The position numbers were made by a program, and so were the translations under genes. This document shows positions 34,204-44,338 of a stretch of 64,000 nucleotides of DNA, in pieces (position 1 is the first letter of the stretch; each line of letters begins with the position of its first letter). Location: the NCBI RefSeq assembly GCF_028561335.1, contig NZ_JAQQTG010000018.1, positions 61,698 to 125,697 of the forward strand, given 5' to 3'. Source of the stretch: Aequorivita todarodis (GTDB taxonomy: Bacteria > Bacteroidota > Bacteroidia > Flavobacteriales > Flavobacteriaceae). Under the pieces are notes generated by a model. It did not search any database and was not told where the DNA came from. It was given only the letters and a program-made list of their open reading frames with translations.

Positions 34204-37038
34204 ATGAAACGCTTCATTTTTATAGGATATGTGTTTTTTTGGGCTGGGCTCTCGTCATTTGCCCAAGAGGCCATCGTAAAAGGGCGGGTACTGGAAACCA
34301 ATTCTTATGAGCCCATTCCTGATGTCGGGATCAGCATTCAGGGCAGTAGCTTCAATACCACAACCGATGCTTTGGGCGAGTTTAATTTTCTTCAGGAAAA
34401 TCTTCCGCAAGGGCAGCAAATACTGATTGTTTCAAAATCAGGCTACATTACTTTAAAGCTTCCCATAATTATTCAAAACGATGCGCCAATCAATTTGGAC
34501 CCGGTTTTAATGGAGATAGATTTGCGCGAAGTGGAGCAACAAATTGGGGTTATCAGTCTTTCCGATAACGAATTGGATGATGACGCCGGCACTTCTTATA
34601 CTATTTCCGGGCTGTTGCAGGCATCAGACGATATTTTTTTGAATGCCGCCGCTTATGATTTCAGTGCTACTTTTTTCAAGCCGCGCGGGTTTGACAATGC
34701 AAATGGAAAAGTATTGATCAACGGTATTGAAATAAACAAACAATACGACGGCCGGCCGCAATGGGCAGCTTGGGGCGGGTTGAACGATGTACAGCGCAAC
34801 CAGGAATTCTCGATGGGCTTGAAGGCCAATGACTATGCGTTTGGAGATGTTGCCGGAACCACCAATATAATTATGCGTGCTTCCCAATACCGCAAAGGTG
34901 GACGGGTTTCGTATGCATCTTCCAATAGAAGTTATCGCGGACGCGTAATGGGTTCTTATAATAGCGGTTTGGGGAAAAATGGTTGGGCGTATTCGGTGTT
35001 GCTTTCGCGGCGTTTTGGAAACGGTGGTTTTCAGGAAGGAACGATATATGATGCCAATTCCTTTTTCGCTTCCGTGGAGAAAAATTTTGGCAAAAACAGC
35101 AGCCTTAATTTCACGGCATTTTACACGCCGAACCATCGTGGAAAATCAGCTCCCATAACCGCTGAGGTTGAAGATTTAAAAGGAATTGATTACAACCCAA
35201 ATTGGGGCTATCAAAGTGGCGATGTTCGCAATTCAAAAACAAAAACGGTGGAGGAGCCCGTAATTATGCTCAATCATTTTTGGAATTTAAGCGATAAAAC
35301 TTCGTTGAATACAAACCTTGGGTATCAATTTGGAAAAATAGGAAACACCCGCATTGATTACGGCGGGACCCGTTTGATTGAAGTGGACGGCCAGCAGGCA
35401 TATATTGGGGGCGCCCGAAATCCGTATCCCAATTATTACCAACGCTTGCCCAGTTATTTTCTTCGCTTTGAAAACCCTTCGGCTTATGATTATGAACTTG
35501 CCTATTTGGCGGGGCGGGAGTTTATAAATGATGGCCAACTGGACTGGGACTCGCTTTACGAAGCCAATAGAATTGCAAAGGATAGCGGCGGAAATTCCAT
35601 ATATGCCATTCAGGAAGATAGGCAGGATGACACCCAATTAACGTTGAATACAATTCTAAACAGCCGGGTTAACGAAAATATTACCCTAAACGGAAGCCTC
35701 AGTTATCGCAATCTAAAAAGTGAAAACTTTGCCGAACTGAACGATCTTTTGGGCGGAACGGGCTATTTGGACATCGATTATTTTGCCGAAGGCGTAAACA
35801 ATACAATCATCGGCGATGTGGCCCAAAGCGATTTGCAAAACCGAAACCGAATCGTTACCGAAGGCGAACGCTACAAATATAATTATGAATTGAACGCCAG
35901 CGTAATTTCGGGTTTTGTGCAGGGGCAGTTTAAATATAGCCGGACGGATTTGTATTTCGCTGCAACTGCTTCACAGACCAGTTACCAACGCAACGGTCTT
36001 TTCGAAAACGGCAATTTTCCCGGAAATCTTTCCTTAGGGAAAAGTGAAAACTTGAGTTTTACCAATTTTGGAGGAAAAGCCGGTCTTCTTTATAAAATTT
36101 CTGGAAGACATTTGGTTGATTTTAATGCTGGCTATTTCACCAAAGCGCCAACGCTTCGAAATGCTTTCAGCAACTCCCGACAGAGCAATGCAACCGTAAT
36201 CGGGCTGGAATCTGAAAAAATCCAGAATGTAGATTTAAGTTATATTTTCCGCTCACCCATTGTGAAAGCACGGCTCACGGGTTATTTCAATACCATCAAA
36301 AATCAGACGGATATCAATTTCTTTTTTACCGAATCTGCCCAAGGTTACAAAGACGGATATGCTTTCGTACAGGAAGTAATTACAGGAATTGACACCCGAA
36401 AAATGGGCGCGGAGTTGGGCATTGAAGCGCAAATTACCCCAACGTTTAAGTTGAAAGCAGCGGCAGCTTTTGGCGAAAATGTTTACACAAACAATCCGAA
36501 CCAATATTTAACGAGCGATGATTTCGATATTCTAACTTTCGGCGATAAAACCACAAAGCTGAAAAATTATCACGTAGCCGGCGGTCCCGAAAGGGCGTAT
36601 CAAGTAGGATTGGAATATCGCGACCCCAATTTTTGGTGGGTTGGCGTTACGGCCAACTATTTTTCAAACGCATATATAGATGTAAGTACGTTGCGAAGAT
36701 CCGACGCTTTCACTTTTGATGGCGATGGACAAACTTATAGCGATTATGACCCCGAAGTAGCCAAAACCCTTTTAAAACAAGAGGATTTTGGAGAATATAT
36801 GCTTGTAAATATTGTCGGCGGAAAATCGTGGAGAATCAAAGGGTATTACGTTGGATTTTTTGCAACCGTCAATAATATTTTGGACCAACACTACAAAACT
36901 GGTGGTTTTGAAGATTCGCGATTGGCAGATTATAAAAAAGTGCAGGAAGATCAAAATAGAAATACGCCCATTTTTGGCAATCGCTATTTCTTTGGCTATG
37001 GAACCACATATTACGCAAATGTTTACGTACGGTTTTAA
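34204..37038 (+). CDS. TonB-dependent receptor beside nuclease and DUF5689 lipoprotein
   Basis: 944 residues. Signal peptide (about 1-20), carboxypeptidase-like domain (KGRVLETNSYEPIPDVGIS), plug with FFKPRGFDNANGKVLINGIE and GDVAGTTNIIMRAS, and a long barrel ending in YYANVYVRF. The TonB-box region and plug are less canonical than in the receptor at 29771, with a short link after residue 115. The DUF5689 lipoprotein follows 18 bp later. This pairing recalls SusC/SusD-type receptor plus surface lipoprotein, but with DUF5689 in the lipoprotein position. The ligand is inferred to be a nucleic acid or phosphoester product because of the divergent EEP enzyme. Confidence 0.87.
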   Translation: MKRFIFIGYVFFWAGLSSFAQEAIVKGRVLETNSYEPIPDVGISIQGSSFNTTTDALGEFNFLQENLPQGQQILIVSKSGYITLKLPIIIQNDAPINLDPVLMEIDLREVEQQIGVISLSDNELDDDAGTSYTISGLLQASDDIFLNAAAYDFSATFFKPRGFDNANGKVLINGIEINKQYDGRPQWAAWGGLNDVQRNQEFSMGLKANDYAFGDVAGTTNIIMRASQYRKGGRVSYASSNRSYRGRVMGSYNSGLGKNGWAYSVLLSRRFGNGGFQEGTIYDANSFFASVEKNFGKNSSLNFTAFYTPNHRGKSAPITAEVEDLKGIDYNPNWGYQSGDVRNSKTKTVEEPVIMLNHFWNLSDKTSLNTNLGYQFGKIGNTRIDYGGTRLIEVDGQQAYIGGARNPYPNYYQRLPSYFLRFENPSAYDYELAYLAGREFINDGQLDWDSLYEANRIAKDSGGNSIYAIQEDRQDDTQLTLNTILNSRVNENITLNGSLSYRNLKSENFAELNDLLGGTGYLDIDYFAEGVNNTIIGDVAQSDLQNRNRIVTEGERYKYNYELNASVISGFVQGQFKYSRTDLYFAATASQTSYQRNGLFENGNFPGNLSLGKSENLSFTNFGGKAGLLYKISGRHLVDFNAGYFTKAPTLRNAFSNSRQSNATVIGLESEKIQNVDLSYIFRSPIVKARLTGYFNTIKNQTDINFFFTESAQGYKDGYAFVQEVITGIDTRKMGAELGIEAQITPTFKLKAAAAFGENVYTNNPNQYLTSDDFDILTFGDKTTKLKNYHVAGGPERAYQVGLEYRDPNFWWVGVTANYFSNAYIDVSTLRRSDAFTFDGDGQTYSDYDPEVAKTLLKQEDFGEYMLVNIVGGKSWRIKGYYVGFFATVNNILDQHYKTGGFEDSRLADYKKVQEDQNRNTPIFGNRYFFGYGTTYYANVYVRF

Positions 37039-37056
37039 CAATAAAATACTTGAGCT

Positions 37057-38496
37057 ATGAAAACAGGAAAATTTTGCAAAGTGTTTACGCTATTCTTCGT
37101 ATTAATTACAGTAGTTTCTTGCGTAAAAAAGGATGATTTTGAAGTGCCGAATACCGAAATAGTCGCGCCCAATATCAACCCAAATGACATAATCGAAATT
37201 TCTTCATTAAGAAGTTTATTGCAGCAGGAACAAACAAATACTGGAAATCCGGATGCAATTTTAACTTTGGAAGAAACAAATAAATACATCACAGGCTATG
37301 TAATTTCCAGCGATGAAGGCGGAAACTTTTTTGAGGAATTAATTATCCAGAACAGCGCATCAAACCCAAACACGGGTGTGAAAATTTTGATTGATGCGAA
37401 TCCGCTTTTCACTTCTTTTGAATTTGGAAGAAAAATATACGTAAAACTCGATGGCTTGACCGTCGGCTTAAACAGTGGCGTGTTGACTTTGGGAATTCGG
37501 GACGGAACAAATATTCAGAAAATTCCGGAATCTGCTATGTTTGATTTTTTGATTCGCGATGTTGAAGTTGCGACTATTGAAGCACTTCCCATCACAATTC
37601 TTGATTTTTCAGATGCTAAAACAAACCTCTTTGTTCGTTTGACGGATGTTCAATTTGACCGCCATGAGGCCGTTGGCGAAAATCGCAAAACCTTTGCCGC
37701 GGAACCGGGTGATCAATTTGACGCTGAACGTAAACTTGAAAATTGTGAAACTGGCTATTCCACAATTTTTAGCACCAGCACCTACGCTGATTATAAAGCC
37801 GTGCTTTTGCCAAGTGGAAGGGGAACAATGGACGCAATTTTAACCTATGATTTCTACGGAGAAGACTTCAATATTACCGTAAGCGATCCTTCCACAATAC
37901 ATTTTGACAGTGAAGAACGATGCGATCCGGGCGAAATTGATTGCGGTTTGGCAGCTTCAACCGGAACAAATGTGCTTTTTAGTGATTTTTTCGAAACACA
38001 AACTCCGGGAGATCCAATCTCAGGAAACGGTTGGACAAATTATATAGAAGCCGGTTCCGAGCAATGGGAAGCATTCACCTCAACGGGCAGTAGTCCATCG
38101 CTCGGTATTTCTGCCAGAATGCAGGCTTACAATTCTGGCGATGCCAGCAATATCGCTTGGTTAATTACGCCCCAAATAAACTTTGATGCCCAAGAAGGCG
38201 AAACCCTAAACTTTAAAACCTCAAACAGTTTTGCGGACGGAAGCACGTTGGAATTGTTTATATCAACAGATTGGGACGGAAATCCCGAGAATATTACTTC
38301 CGCTACTTGGGACATACTTTCCGCGGCATACATAACGCAGGACGATGATGCTTTTGGGCCATGGTTTCCTTCGGGAAATGTTGATTTGGACTGTATTTCA
38401 GGAAGCGGTTATATCGCCTTAAAATATGTGGGCAGCGGTGAAGAAGCTTTTGATGGAACCTATGAGTTTGATGAAATAGTAATCAACTCAGATTAA
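37057..38496 (+). CDS. DUF5689 surface lipoprotein with choice-of-anchor J domain
   Basis: 479 residues. The lipobox leader ends in TVVSC. Residues 40-265 match the DUF5689 pattern (ISSLRSLLQQ, ITGYVISSDEGGNFFEELIIQ, GRKIYVKLDGLTVGL). This is an OB-fold-like domain often found with nucleases or receptors. Residues about 305-479 form a jelly-roll choice-of-anchor J domain (FSDFFETQTPGDPISGNGW, AWLITPQINFDAQEGETL, YEFDEIVINSD). It probably works with the upstream TonB receptor at the cell surface to bind substrate. A bidirectional terminator follows. Confidence 0.8.
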   Translation: MKTGKFCKVFTLFFVLITVVSCVKKDDFEVPNTEIVAPNINPNDIIEISSLRSLLQQEQTNTGNPDAILTLEETNKYITGYVISSDEGGNFFEELIIQNSASNPNTGVKILIDANPLFTSFEFGRKIYVKLDGLTVGLNSGVLTLGIRDGTNIQKIPESAMFDFLIRDVEVATIEALPITILDFSDAKTNLFVRLTDVQFDRHEAVGENRKTFAAEPGDQFDAERKLENCETGYSTIFSTSTYADYKAVLLPSGRGTMDAILTYDFYGEDFNITVSDPSTIHFDSEERCDPGEIDCGLAASTGTNVLFSDFFETQTPGDPISGNGWTNYIEAGSEQWEAFTSTGSSPSLGISARMQAYNSGDASNIAWLITPQINFDAQEGETLNFKTSNSFADGSTLELFISTDWDGNPENITSATWDILSAAYITQDDDAFGPWFPSGNVDLDCISGSGYIALKYVGSGEEAFDGTYEFDEIVINSD

Positions 38497-38541
38497 TGAT
38501 TAAAAAAAACATCTTTTATTTTGTGCCATACATAGAAAGTT

Positions 38542-38586
38542 AAAAACCCTTGCGAAATCCAAATAATGGACAAGCAAGGGTTTTTT
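38542..38586. terminator. Bidirectional terminator between convergent genes
   Basis: AAAAACCCTTGC (38542-38553) pairs with GCAAGGGTTTTT (38574-38585), 20-nt loop, T-run on both strands. It separates the DUF5689 gene (plus) from the OmpA gene (minus). Confidence 0.8.
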
Positions 38587-38624
38587 CTCTGGTTGGTTTT
38601 CCAGTTAATAATAGATGGTGCTCT

Positions 38625-40517
38625 TTATTTTTTCACAATAATAAATTCGGAACGTCTGTTTTGTTGGTGCTGGGCTTCAGTACAATTATCGCCACAATCA
38701 ACGGCCGGTCTGCTTTCGCCAAAACCTTGCCCGCTAATTCTGTCTTTCGCAATTCCTTTTGAAATTACATATTGTACAGTACTGCGCGCACGTCTTTCCG
38801 AAAGGTCCATATTGTAGGCATCGCTACCGCGGTTGTCGGTATGGCCTTCAACCTTTATAACCATTTCAGGGTTTTTCTTCATCAACTCTACCAGCTTGTC
38901 CAATTCAAAGGCTGCTTGTGGCTTGATGTTGTGCTTATCGAAGTCAAAAAGAATTGGGTTCAGTTTTACAAGATCGCCTTTCACAATTTCGTCTATTGGT
39001 CGAAGCGCTATGCGGATGCTCTTTTCACCTTCTTTGGAAGATGCAACCGTTTCGGCATTGCTTTCATAGCCTTCCTTGAACGCTTGCACAACGTGCTCTT
39101 GGTTGCAGGCTACGGTAATTTTGCCGATTCCGTTTGGACCGGTAGTTTGGCTTTTCAGTTTGTTTTCAAGATTGTCAAACAGATCCAAACGTGCGCCGCC
39201 GATTGGTTCGTCGTTGCTGGCATCAACAACGATTACGTTAATGATAACATCACAAATATCAAGTTTTTTGATTTTGTAAATATCATCACTTCCCTTGCCG
39301 CCTTTTCTGTTGGAGGAAACATAGCCTTCCTGGGTTGCAGGATCATAAGAATACGCAAAATCGTCATCGCTACTGTTGACGCCAAGCCCAAGATTTCTCA
39401 CTTTCCCAAAACCATCGCCTTGAGGCTCTGCGGCAAAAACGTCCATACCGCCCATACCCAAGTGCGCATCGCTACTAAAGTAGAGCGTGCCGTTGGCATC
39501 CACAAACGGGAAACCTTCCCTTCCTTCCGTATTGATGTTGTCGCCAAGGTTTACGGGAGTGCCGAAGGTACCGTCTTTTGAAATAGATACTTTATAAATG
39601 TCGGCTTGCCCTTTTCCTCCGGGGCGATCGCTGGTAAAATATAAGGTGTTTCCGTCTGGACTTAAAGCCGGATGACTGTTTGAAAATTGATGGTCGTTAA
39701 AAGGTACAGGTTTAATGTCTTTCCATTCACCATCTATATTTTCAGCACAATAGATATTTAATTGGTTAATGCCTTCTTCGTCTTTTTTGTACTTCCCGTT
39801 GTAATAATCGTTTCGGTCAAAATACATGCGCTTGCCGTCTGCGGTAATGGCTACGGTGCTTTCGTGGTATTTCGTATTTACGTCGCCTTTTAGCAATACT
39901 TCATTTTTTTCAACACCACCCACGATGGAAGCCTTGTAAATGTCCAAAAACGGTTCTTCGTTCCAACCGTACTTTTTGCGGGAAGTGTTTCTCGCCGAAG
40001 TAAAGTAGAAATCGTTCCCCACAACCGTTCCGCCAAAATCTGAATATTTTGAATTGAGAGCATCAAGATTTGTGGCAGCATATTTCTGGGCGTTTTCGTC
40101 AATAATTTTAGGTAGGTAGTCAGGGTTCTTCATAAACGCCACTGCTCTGGAATCATTCGGTTTCATTTCGGCAAACTGCTTCATATAGGTATTGTACTCG
40201 CCAAACTTGCCGTTCGCCTTTAACGATTGGGCATAGTTGTAAACCGTTTCGGCATCTACATCTTTGCGTTTTACCACGCGTTTGTAATAGGTTTCGGCCT
40301 TTTTGGTATCGTTTATAAAGAAATAGCTGTTTCCCAAACGTTCAAAAACGTAGGTGCTGCCTTCGCCCTTTTTCAGCAATTTCTGATAGGCTTCGGCGGC
40401 ATCGGTATATTGCAGGCGGTCGTAATACTGATCGGCCTTTTTTGTTTTACTGTTTTGTGCGAAAGCCATTGTGCTGCTTACCGCTATGAGTAAAAGGATT
40501 GTATATATCTTGTTCAT
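38625..40517 (-). CDS. OmpA-family protein with TPR and PD40 repeats (PorE-like)
   Basis: 630 residues. After a signal peptide ending in AFAQ (no lipobox) come TPR-like helices (about 25-130), a PD40/WD40-like propeller (about 150-400; NSHPALSPDGNTLYFTSDRPGG, EGFPFVDANGTLYFSSD), a carboxypeptidase-like domain (about 420-500) and a C-terminal OmpA domain binding peptidoglycan (ILFDFDKHNIKPQAAFELD, KVEGHTDNRGSDAYNMDLSE without its end). This matches the T9SS-associated PorE/SprE-neighbour type. It is last in a three-gene unit with SprF and a T9SS adhesin, anchoring the complex to the wall. Confidence 0.88.
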   Translation of the reverse strand: MNKIYTILLLIAVSSTMAFAQNSKTKKADQYYDRLQYTDAAEAYQKLLKKGEGSTYVFERLGNSYFFINDTKKAETYYKRVVKRKDVDAETVYNYAQSLKANGKFGEYNTYMKQFAEMKPNDSRAVAFMKNPDYLPKIIDENAQKYAATNLDALNSKYSDFGGTVVGNDFYFTSARNTSRKKYGWNEEPFLDIYKASIVGGVEKNEVLLKGDVNTKYHESTVAITADGKRMYFDRNDYYNGKYKKDEEGINQLNIYCAENIDGEWKDIKPVPFNDHQFSNSHPALSPDGNTLYFTSDRPGGKGQADIYKVSISKDGTFGTPVNLGDNINTEGREGFPFVDANGTLYFSSDAHLGMGGMDVFAAEPQGDGFGKVRNLGLGVNSSDDDFAYSYDPATQEGYVSSNRKGGKGSDDIYKIKKLDICDVIINVIVVDASNDEPIGGARLDLFDNLENKLKSQTTGPNGIGKITVACNQEHVVQAFKEGYESNAETVASSKEGEKSIRIALRPIDEIVKGDLVKLNPILFDFDKHNIKPQAAFELDKLVELMKKNPEMVIKVEGHTDNRGSDAYNMDLSERRARSTVQYVISKGIAKDRISGQGFGESRPAVDCGDNCTEAQHQQNRRSEFIIVKK

Positions 40518-40540
40518 CTTAAATGAAATTTGTTTGGTTA

Positions 40541-41458
40541 TTAGAAGAATCTTGGTGAACGTAAAACGCGCGGCTTAAAGAACAGATCGAAGGTCAGCAC
40601 CACTTCGTGTGAGGCCGGACCTACTGTTTTAAGGTCGGAGGTTACGTGGTCATAAGCATAGCCCACGCGGATGTTTGGGGTAATCTGGAACCCAACCAAG
40701 CCGCTAAAGGAATCGTCCAATCTGTAGGATGCCCCAAGTTCAAATTTATCATAAAACAGCGCGTTCAGGTTTCCGTCGTAGGAAATGGGAGCGTCAAAGG
40801 CAGATTTCACCATTACGGAAGGCTTCAACTTAAAGTTTTCTGAAACTTGGAAGACGTATCCGGCAGTGGCGAAGTAATGGTTGGTCTCGGAACCGTACTT
40901 GATTCCGTTTTCATCAAGGTGAACCGATTTCAGCATATTTGGAACCGAGAACCCTACGTAAAACTTATCGCCGTACAGAAAAGCACCTGCCCCAATGTTT
41001 GGGTAAGTGTTATTTATATCTTCTGAAAAGAATGGGTCATTGGGATCCTGAAGTTCCAGACCGCTTAGGCCCACCTCGTGAAAGGTGGCCCCGGCTTTTA
41101 GACCCAGGGCAAGTTTTACGGTGCTGCCCAATTGCAGGGTGTAGGAGAAATCCGCATACACATTGGTCTCACTTACGGGACCCAACTCGTCTTTTATGGC
41201 GGAAAGGCCCAGACCTATTTTATCGCTAATGGGCGAATGTGCCGAAAAGGTAAAGGTAACTGGGTTATCGTCCAGCCCAGACCATTGGTTTCTGTAAAGT
41301 GCGGTGAGCGAAAGACTTTCCTTGGAGCCCGCATAGGCCGGGTTCACCACGTTCATATTGTACATGTACTGGGTATATTGAGGGTCCTGCTGCGCCTGTG
41401 CTTCCTGAAAGAGCAGCACCGCCATCAATACTATTATGCTATATATATGTTTTTTCAT
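40541..41458 (-). CDS. PorP/SprF-family type IX secretion membrane protein
   Basis: 305 residues from the ATG at 41458 (MKKHIYSIIVLMAVLLFQEAQAQ). A longer frame from 41545 lacks a signal and is rejected. The mature protein opens with the family hallmark DPQYTQYMYN and NPAYAGS and forms a 12-14-strand outer-membrane barrel. SprF is needed in Flavobacterium to deliver the adhesin SprB, and similar pairs serve other type B T9SS substrates. The gene lies 23 bp before the OmpA gene and about 120 bp after the T9SS adhesin it presumably serves. Confidence 0.9.
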   Translation of the reverse strand: MKKHIYSIIVLMAVLLFQEAQAQQDPQYTQYMYNMNVVNPAYAGSKESLSLTALYRNQWSGLDDNPVTFTFSAHSPISDKIGLGLSAIKDELGPVSETNVYADFSYTLQLGSTVKLALGLKAGATFHEVGLSGLELQDPNDPFFSEDINNTYPNIGAGAFLYGDKFYVGFSVPNMLKSVHLDENGIKYGSETNHYFATAGYVFQVSENFKLKPSVMVKSAFDAPISYDGNLNALFYDKFELGASYRLDDSFSGLVGFQITPNIRVGYAYDHVTSDLKTVGPASHEVVLTFDLFFKPRVLRSPRFF

Positions 41459-41581
41459 CTGTATAAAATATTTGATAAATTGGAAGATGGAATGTCCAGA
41501 TAATGTATTCGCATTCATTTTGGAAATAATTGGTGGACATTTCATTTTTATCTATTTGGTAGTTAAAAAGTATTTAATGGG

Positions 41582-44068
41582 TTAGTTCGCTTTCTGGTTA
41601 AGATAAATCCAACCTGTGGCCTGTGAGCCGTAGACAGCATCGTTCCCTGCAAGGTCAATTACGTAGAAATAGGTTCCCGTGGGAAGCGCTTCACCATCAT
41701 TGGTTTGGCCTTTCCATTGGTTGATGTAATTGTTCTGTTCATAAACTTGTGTCCCCAATCTATTGAAGATTTGAAGTTTATTGATTCCGGTTCTATCATT
41801 TAGGAAGGTAAGGTCCAGGGTATCGTTAAAGCCATCTCCATTTGGTGAAAGCCCTTCAGAAATTACGCAATTTCCAACGGCATACAAATTAACATCCACT
41901 GAATCCGTACCGGAACATCCGCCCACTGAAATTACCACGGAATAGGTTTGGGTACCTATCGTTCCCGGTTCAACCATAAAATTCAGCGTGCTATTTGTTT
42001 CTCCAGTCAATAAAGTTCCGTTCAAAAACCACTGGTAGGTTGCACCTTCTTCAATGGTAGTTGCAGTTAGTGTTTGTGGTTCGTTAGGACATGTTAGTAA
42101 ATCGTCGCCAAGAGTAACCTCAAGATCATCCCTATAGGAAACCGTTACGCTATCTGATGCCGTACAACTTCCAACAGTTGCCGTTACGGTATAAGTTCCA
42201 ATTTCAGTGATTATTAATGTGGAATTTGTTTCGCCGGCTAAAATGGTACCATCAAGGCTCCACTCGTAAGTTGCATCTGGATTTTGAACGGTAAGCAAAG
42301 CTTCCAAAACAACTTGGGAATCAAAACAGGTTTGGAAATCCTCATTAACTGTTACTTCAATATTCCCCAAACCGACCACAACGCTGTCCGTAGTAGTACA
42401 GAGATTAACAGTAGCCGTAACCGCATAGGTTCCGGGCTGGGTAATATTGAGGGTTTGGTTGGTTTCGCCAGTAAGGATTACCCCGTTCAAGCTCCACTCG
42501 TACGTTGCTAAGGTTGGATCGTAATCTATTGCTTCAGCCGTAAGGGTTTCGGGTGTTTCAAAACAAGACGTAAAATCATTTCCCAATGAAACCTGAATGT
42601 TTTGTTGTGAAAGTGTCACTTCATCCGTTGCGGCACAATCGGCCACTGAAACTATTACGCTGTAAACGCCATATTGAGTAGCATTCAGTGTTGGGTTTGT
42701 TTCTCCGACTAAAACGTTTCCGTCAAGACTCCATTCATAAGTTGCATCTGCGGGGTTATAGTTGGAAGGGGAGGCGTCTAAAACCACGGGTTCAGTGAAG
42801 CAGGTTTCTATATTATCTCCCAGTTCAATCAAAGGAAGTTCGTTAAAGTTTATTACCACGGAGGCGTTAACGGTACAAGTGCCAATGGTTACTTCCACGG
42901 TATAGGTTCCGGAAGTGGTTACGGTAATAGTTTGTGTAGTTTCACCTGTATTCCATAGGAACGTAGCCTCGGCAGGGTTTCCGCCAATTATTTCGGCAGT
43001 AATATCATAGCTTTGGGCATCACAAAGTTCTTGGTCGCCGCCAAGATCTACTGTAAAGGAGCCTATTCTTGTTACGGTAACCTCATCGGTTTCCGTAACC
43101 ACATCGCCGTTACAATTTGTGTAAACTGCTTGGGCGGTGTATGTGGTTGAAGGGTCTGTTGGACAAACATTTATCGTTGGATCGGTACCGATAACTGTCC
43201 CTGTTGAATCCAACCAAGAAAAAACAACATTTGAAGCGCCGTTTGGCGTAAAGCGCCATGCCTCGTTGGAAGCTGCCCAATTTCCGGTATTTCTTCCAGG
43301 AGCGGTATAACCTACCGTACCGTTTTGGTTTTGAATTCCCAATACGGCATTTCCGTCATTCCAGGTACAGCCATCCGGCCTATCCTCTACATAAACTTCC
43401 ACTACGTTTGTAGTTTCATAAATAACTATTTGGGAGGTTAGGGAAAGATTGTTGCAGTCAAAATATGGGATTCCCGGAAAATTAACCACCATTGTTCTGC
43501 AGGGTGATTCCCCAAAAACGGTCCAATTTATTTGGCCAGAACCGCCTACAGATGGATCTACATCCATATAGGGGCCAAAGATGGTTGTAAAAAACAGGTT
43601 GGGATCTGGAATTGATTCATCAAACAACCAACTACAATAGCCGCCGGGTGGATTATTGACTAGGTCGAACGAAACCACTGCGTTGGAACCAATGACCATT
43701 TGCGAATAGGTTTCGCCAAAAAAGCAGAAATCAAAAGGCAATTGGATGGCATCGGACCAAATGTCATCTGTGTCCACAGACACAGGTGTTCCTCCCGTAA
43801 ACGGGAAAGGAGGATCATAAGGAATGGATGAAACAGCATAACTGGTGGTTTCTCCAGTGTTTAGAAAACTTGCCGTAAGGTCTGTACAAGGTTGCCCACA
43901 GTCCAGCTCCACATCTTCACCGGCATAAACGTTTGGACATCCCGGTCCTTGTGCAAATGCAGAAAAAGAAAGTAATAGGAAACTAATAAGTGCGAGCGTG
44001 TGCGGTCTAAAGTTGACTTTAAAATAATAGTGGCAACTTTGTAAATAGAGGGGTAATTTTTTATTCAT
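41582..44068 (-). CDS. T9SS type B (gliding-associated) adhesin with Ig-like repeats
   Basis: 828 residues. A signal region (about 22-40, ISFLLLSFSAFAQ) is followed by a nidogen-like or choice-of-anchor region (about 60-290) with Cys pairs, then tandem 70-80-residue PKD/Ig-like modules. Near-copies of YEWSLDG and GETN mark at least three, near 42260, 42490 and 42730 in the DNA. The C-terminus is the gliding-motility-associated domain (LSPNGDGFNDTLDLTFL, IFNRLGTQVYEQ, GTYFYVIDL, GWIYLNQ), the type B sorting signal. It is a surface-exposed secreted protein. It heads the unit with SprF and OmpA, and may mediate adhesion or gliding. Confidence 0.88.
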   Translation of the reverse strand: MNKKLPLYLQSCHYYFKVNFRPHTLALISFLLLSFSAFAQGPGCPNVYAGEDVELDCGQPCTDLTASFLNTGETTSYAVSSIPYDPPFPFTGGTPVSVDTDDIWSDAIQLPFDFCFFGETYSQMVIGSNAVVSFDLVNNPPGGYCSWLFDESIPDPNLFFTTIFGPYMDVDPSVGGSGQINWTVFGESPCRTMVVNFPGIPYFDCNNLSLTSQIVIYETTNVVEVYVEDRPDGCTWNDGNAVLGIQNQNGTVGYTAPGRNTGNWAASNEAWRFTPNGASNVVFSWLDSTGTVIGTDPTINVCPTDPSTTYTAQAVYTNCNGDVVTETDEVTVTRIGSFTVDLGGDQELCDAQSYDITAEIIGGNPAEATFLWNTGETTQTITVTTSGTYTVEVTIGTCTVNASVVINFNELPLIELGDNIETCFTEPVVLDASPSNYNPADATYEWSLDGNVLVGETNPTLNATQYGVYSVIVSVADCAATDEVTLSQQNIQVSLGNDFTSCFETPETLTAEAIDYDPTLATYEWSLNGVILTGETNQTLNITQPGTYAVTATVNLCTTTDSVVVGLGNIEVTVNEDFQTCFDSQVVLEALLTVQNPDATYEWSLDGTILAGETNSTLIITEIGTYTVTATVGSCTASDSVTVSYRDDLEVTLGDDLLTCPNEPQTLTATTIEEGATYQWFLNGTLLTGETNSTLNFMVEPGTIGTQTYSVVISVGGCSGTDSVDVNLYAVGNCVISEGLSPNGDGFNDTLDLTFLNDRTGINKLQIFNRLGTQVYEQNNYINQWKGQTNDGEALPTGTYFYVIDLAGNDAVYGSQATGWIYLNQKAN

Positions 44069-44248
44069 AAAGTTTTTGTTGGTGATTATTGTATTTTATT
44101 GCGTGTTAACTTTTTTTTAACAGCGAAATATATGAATTTTCTAAATAATATCCCTTTCATTTTCTTTCCGTTTTTTAAAAAACATCTATATCGGTCTGAC
44201 CATCTTAAATTGCTCCTAAGGGAGATGGAAGTCTAAACTTGTGTTTTG

Positions 44249-44256
44249 TACCTTTG
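44249..44256 (+). promoter_or_regulatory. hflX promoter, -7 element
   Basis: TACCTTTG is a perfect TAnnTTTG, 82 bp before the hflX ATG. The leader between holds the short direct repeats GTATTCAGT and GCATCAA. Confidence 0.4.
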
Positions 44257-44338
44257 CGGGTATTCAGTATTCAGTGGTCAGTAATCTGTGGCAATAGTAT
44301 CTACGGAATCAAAAGCATCAAAGCATCAATAAAAATAT

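Noticed and set aside
38772..39581. A 269-codon open frame on the plus strand
   Set aside because: It is antisense to the OmpA/PD40 gene, whose TPR, propeller and OmpA parts are all intact.
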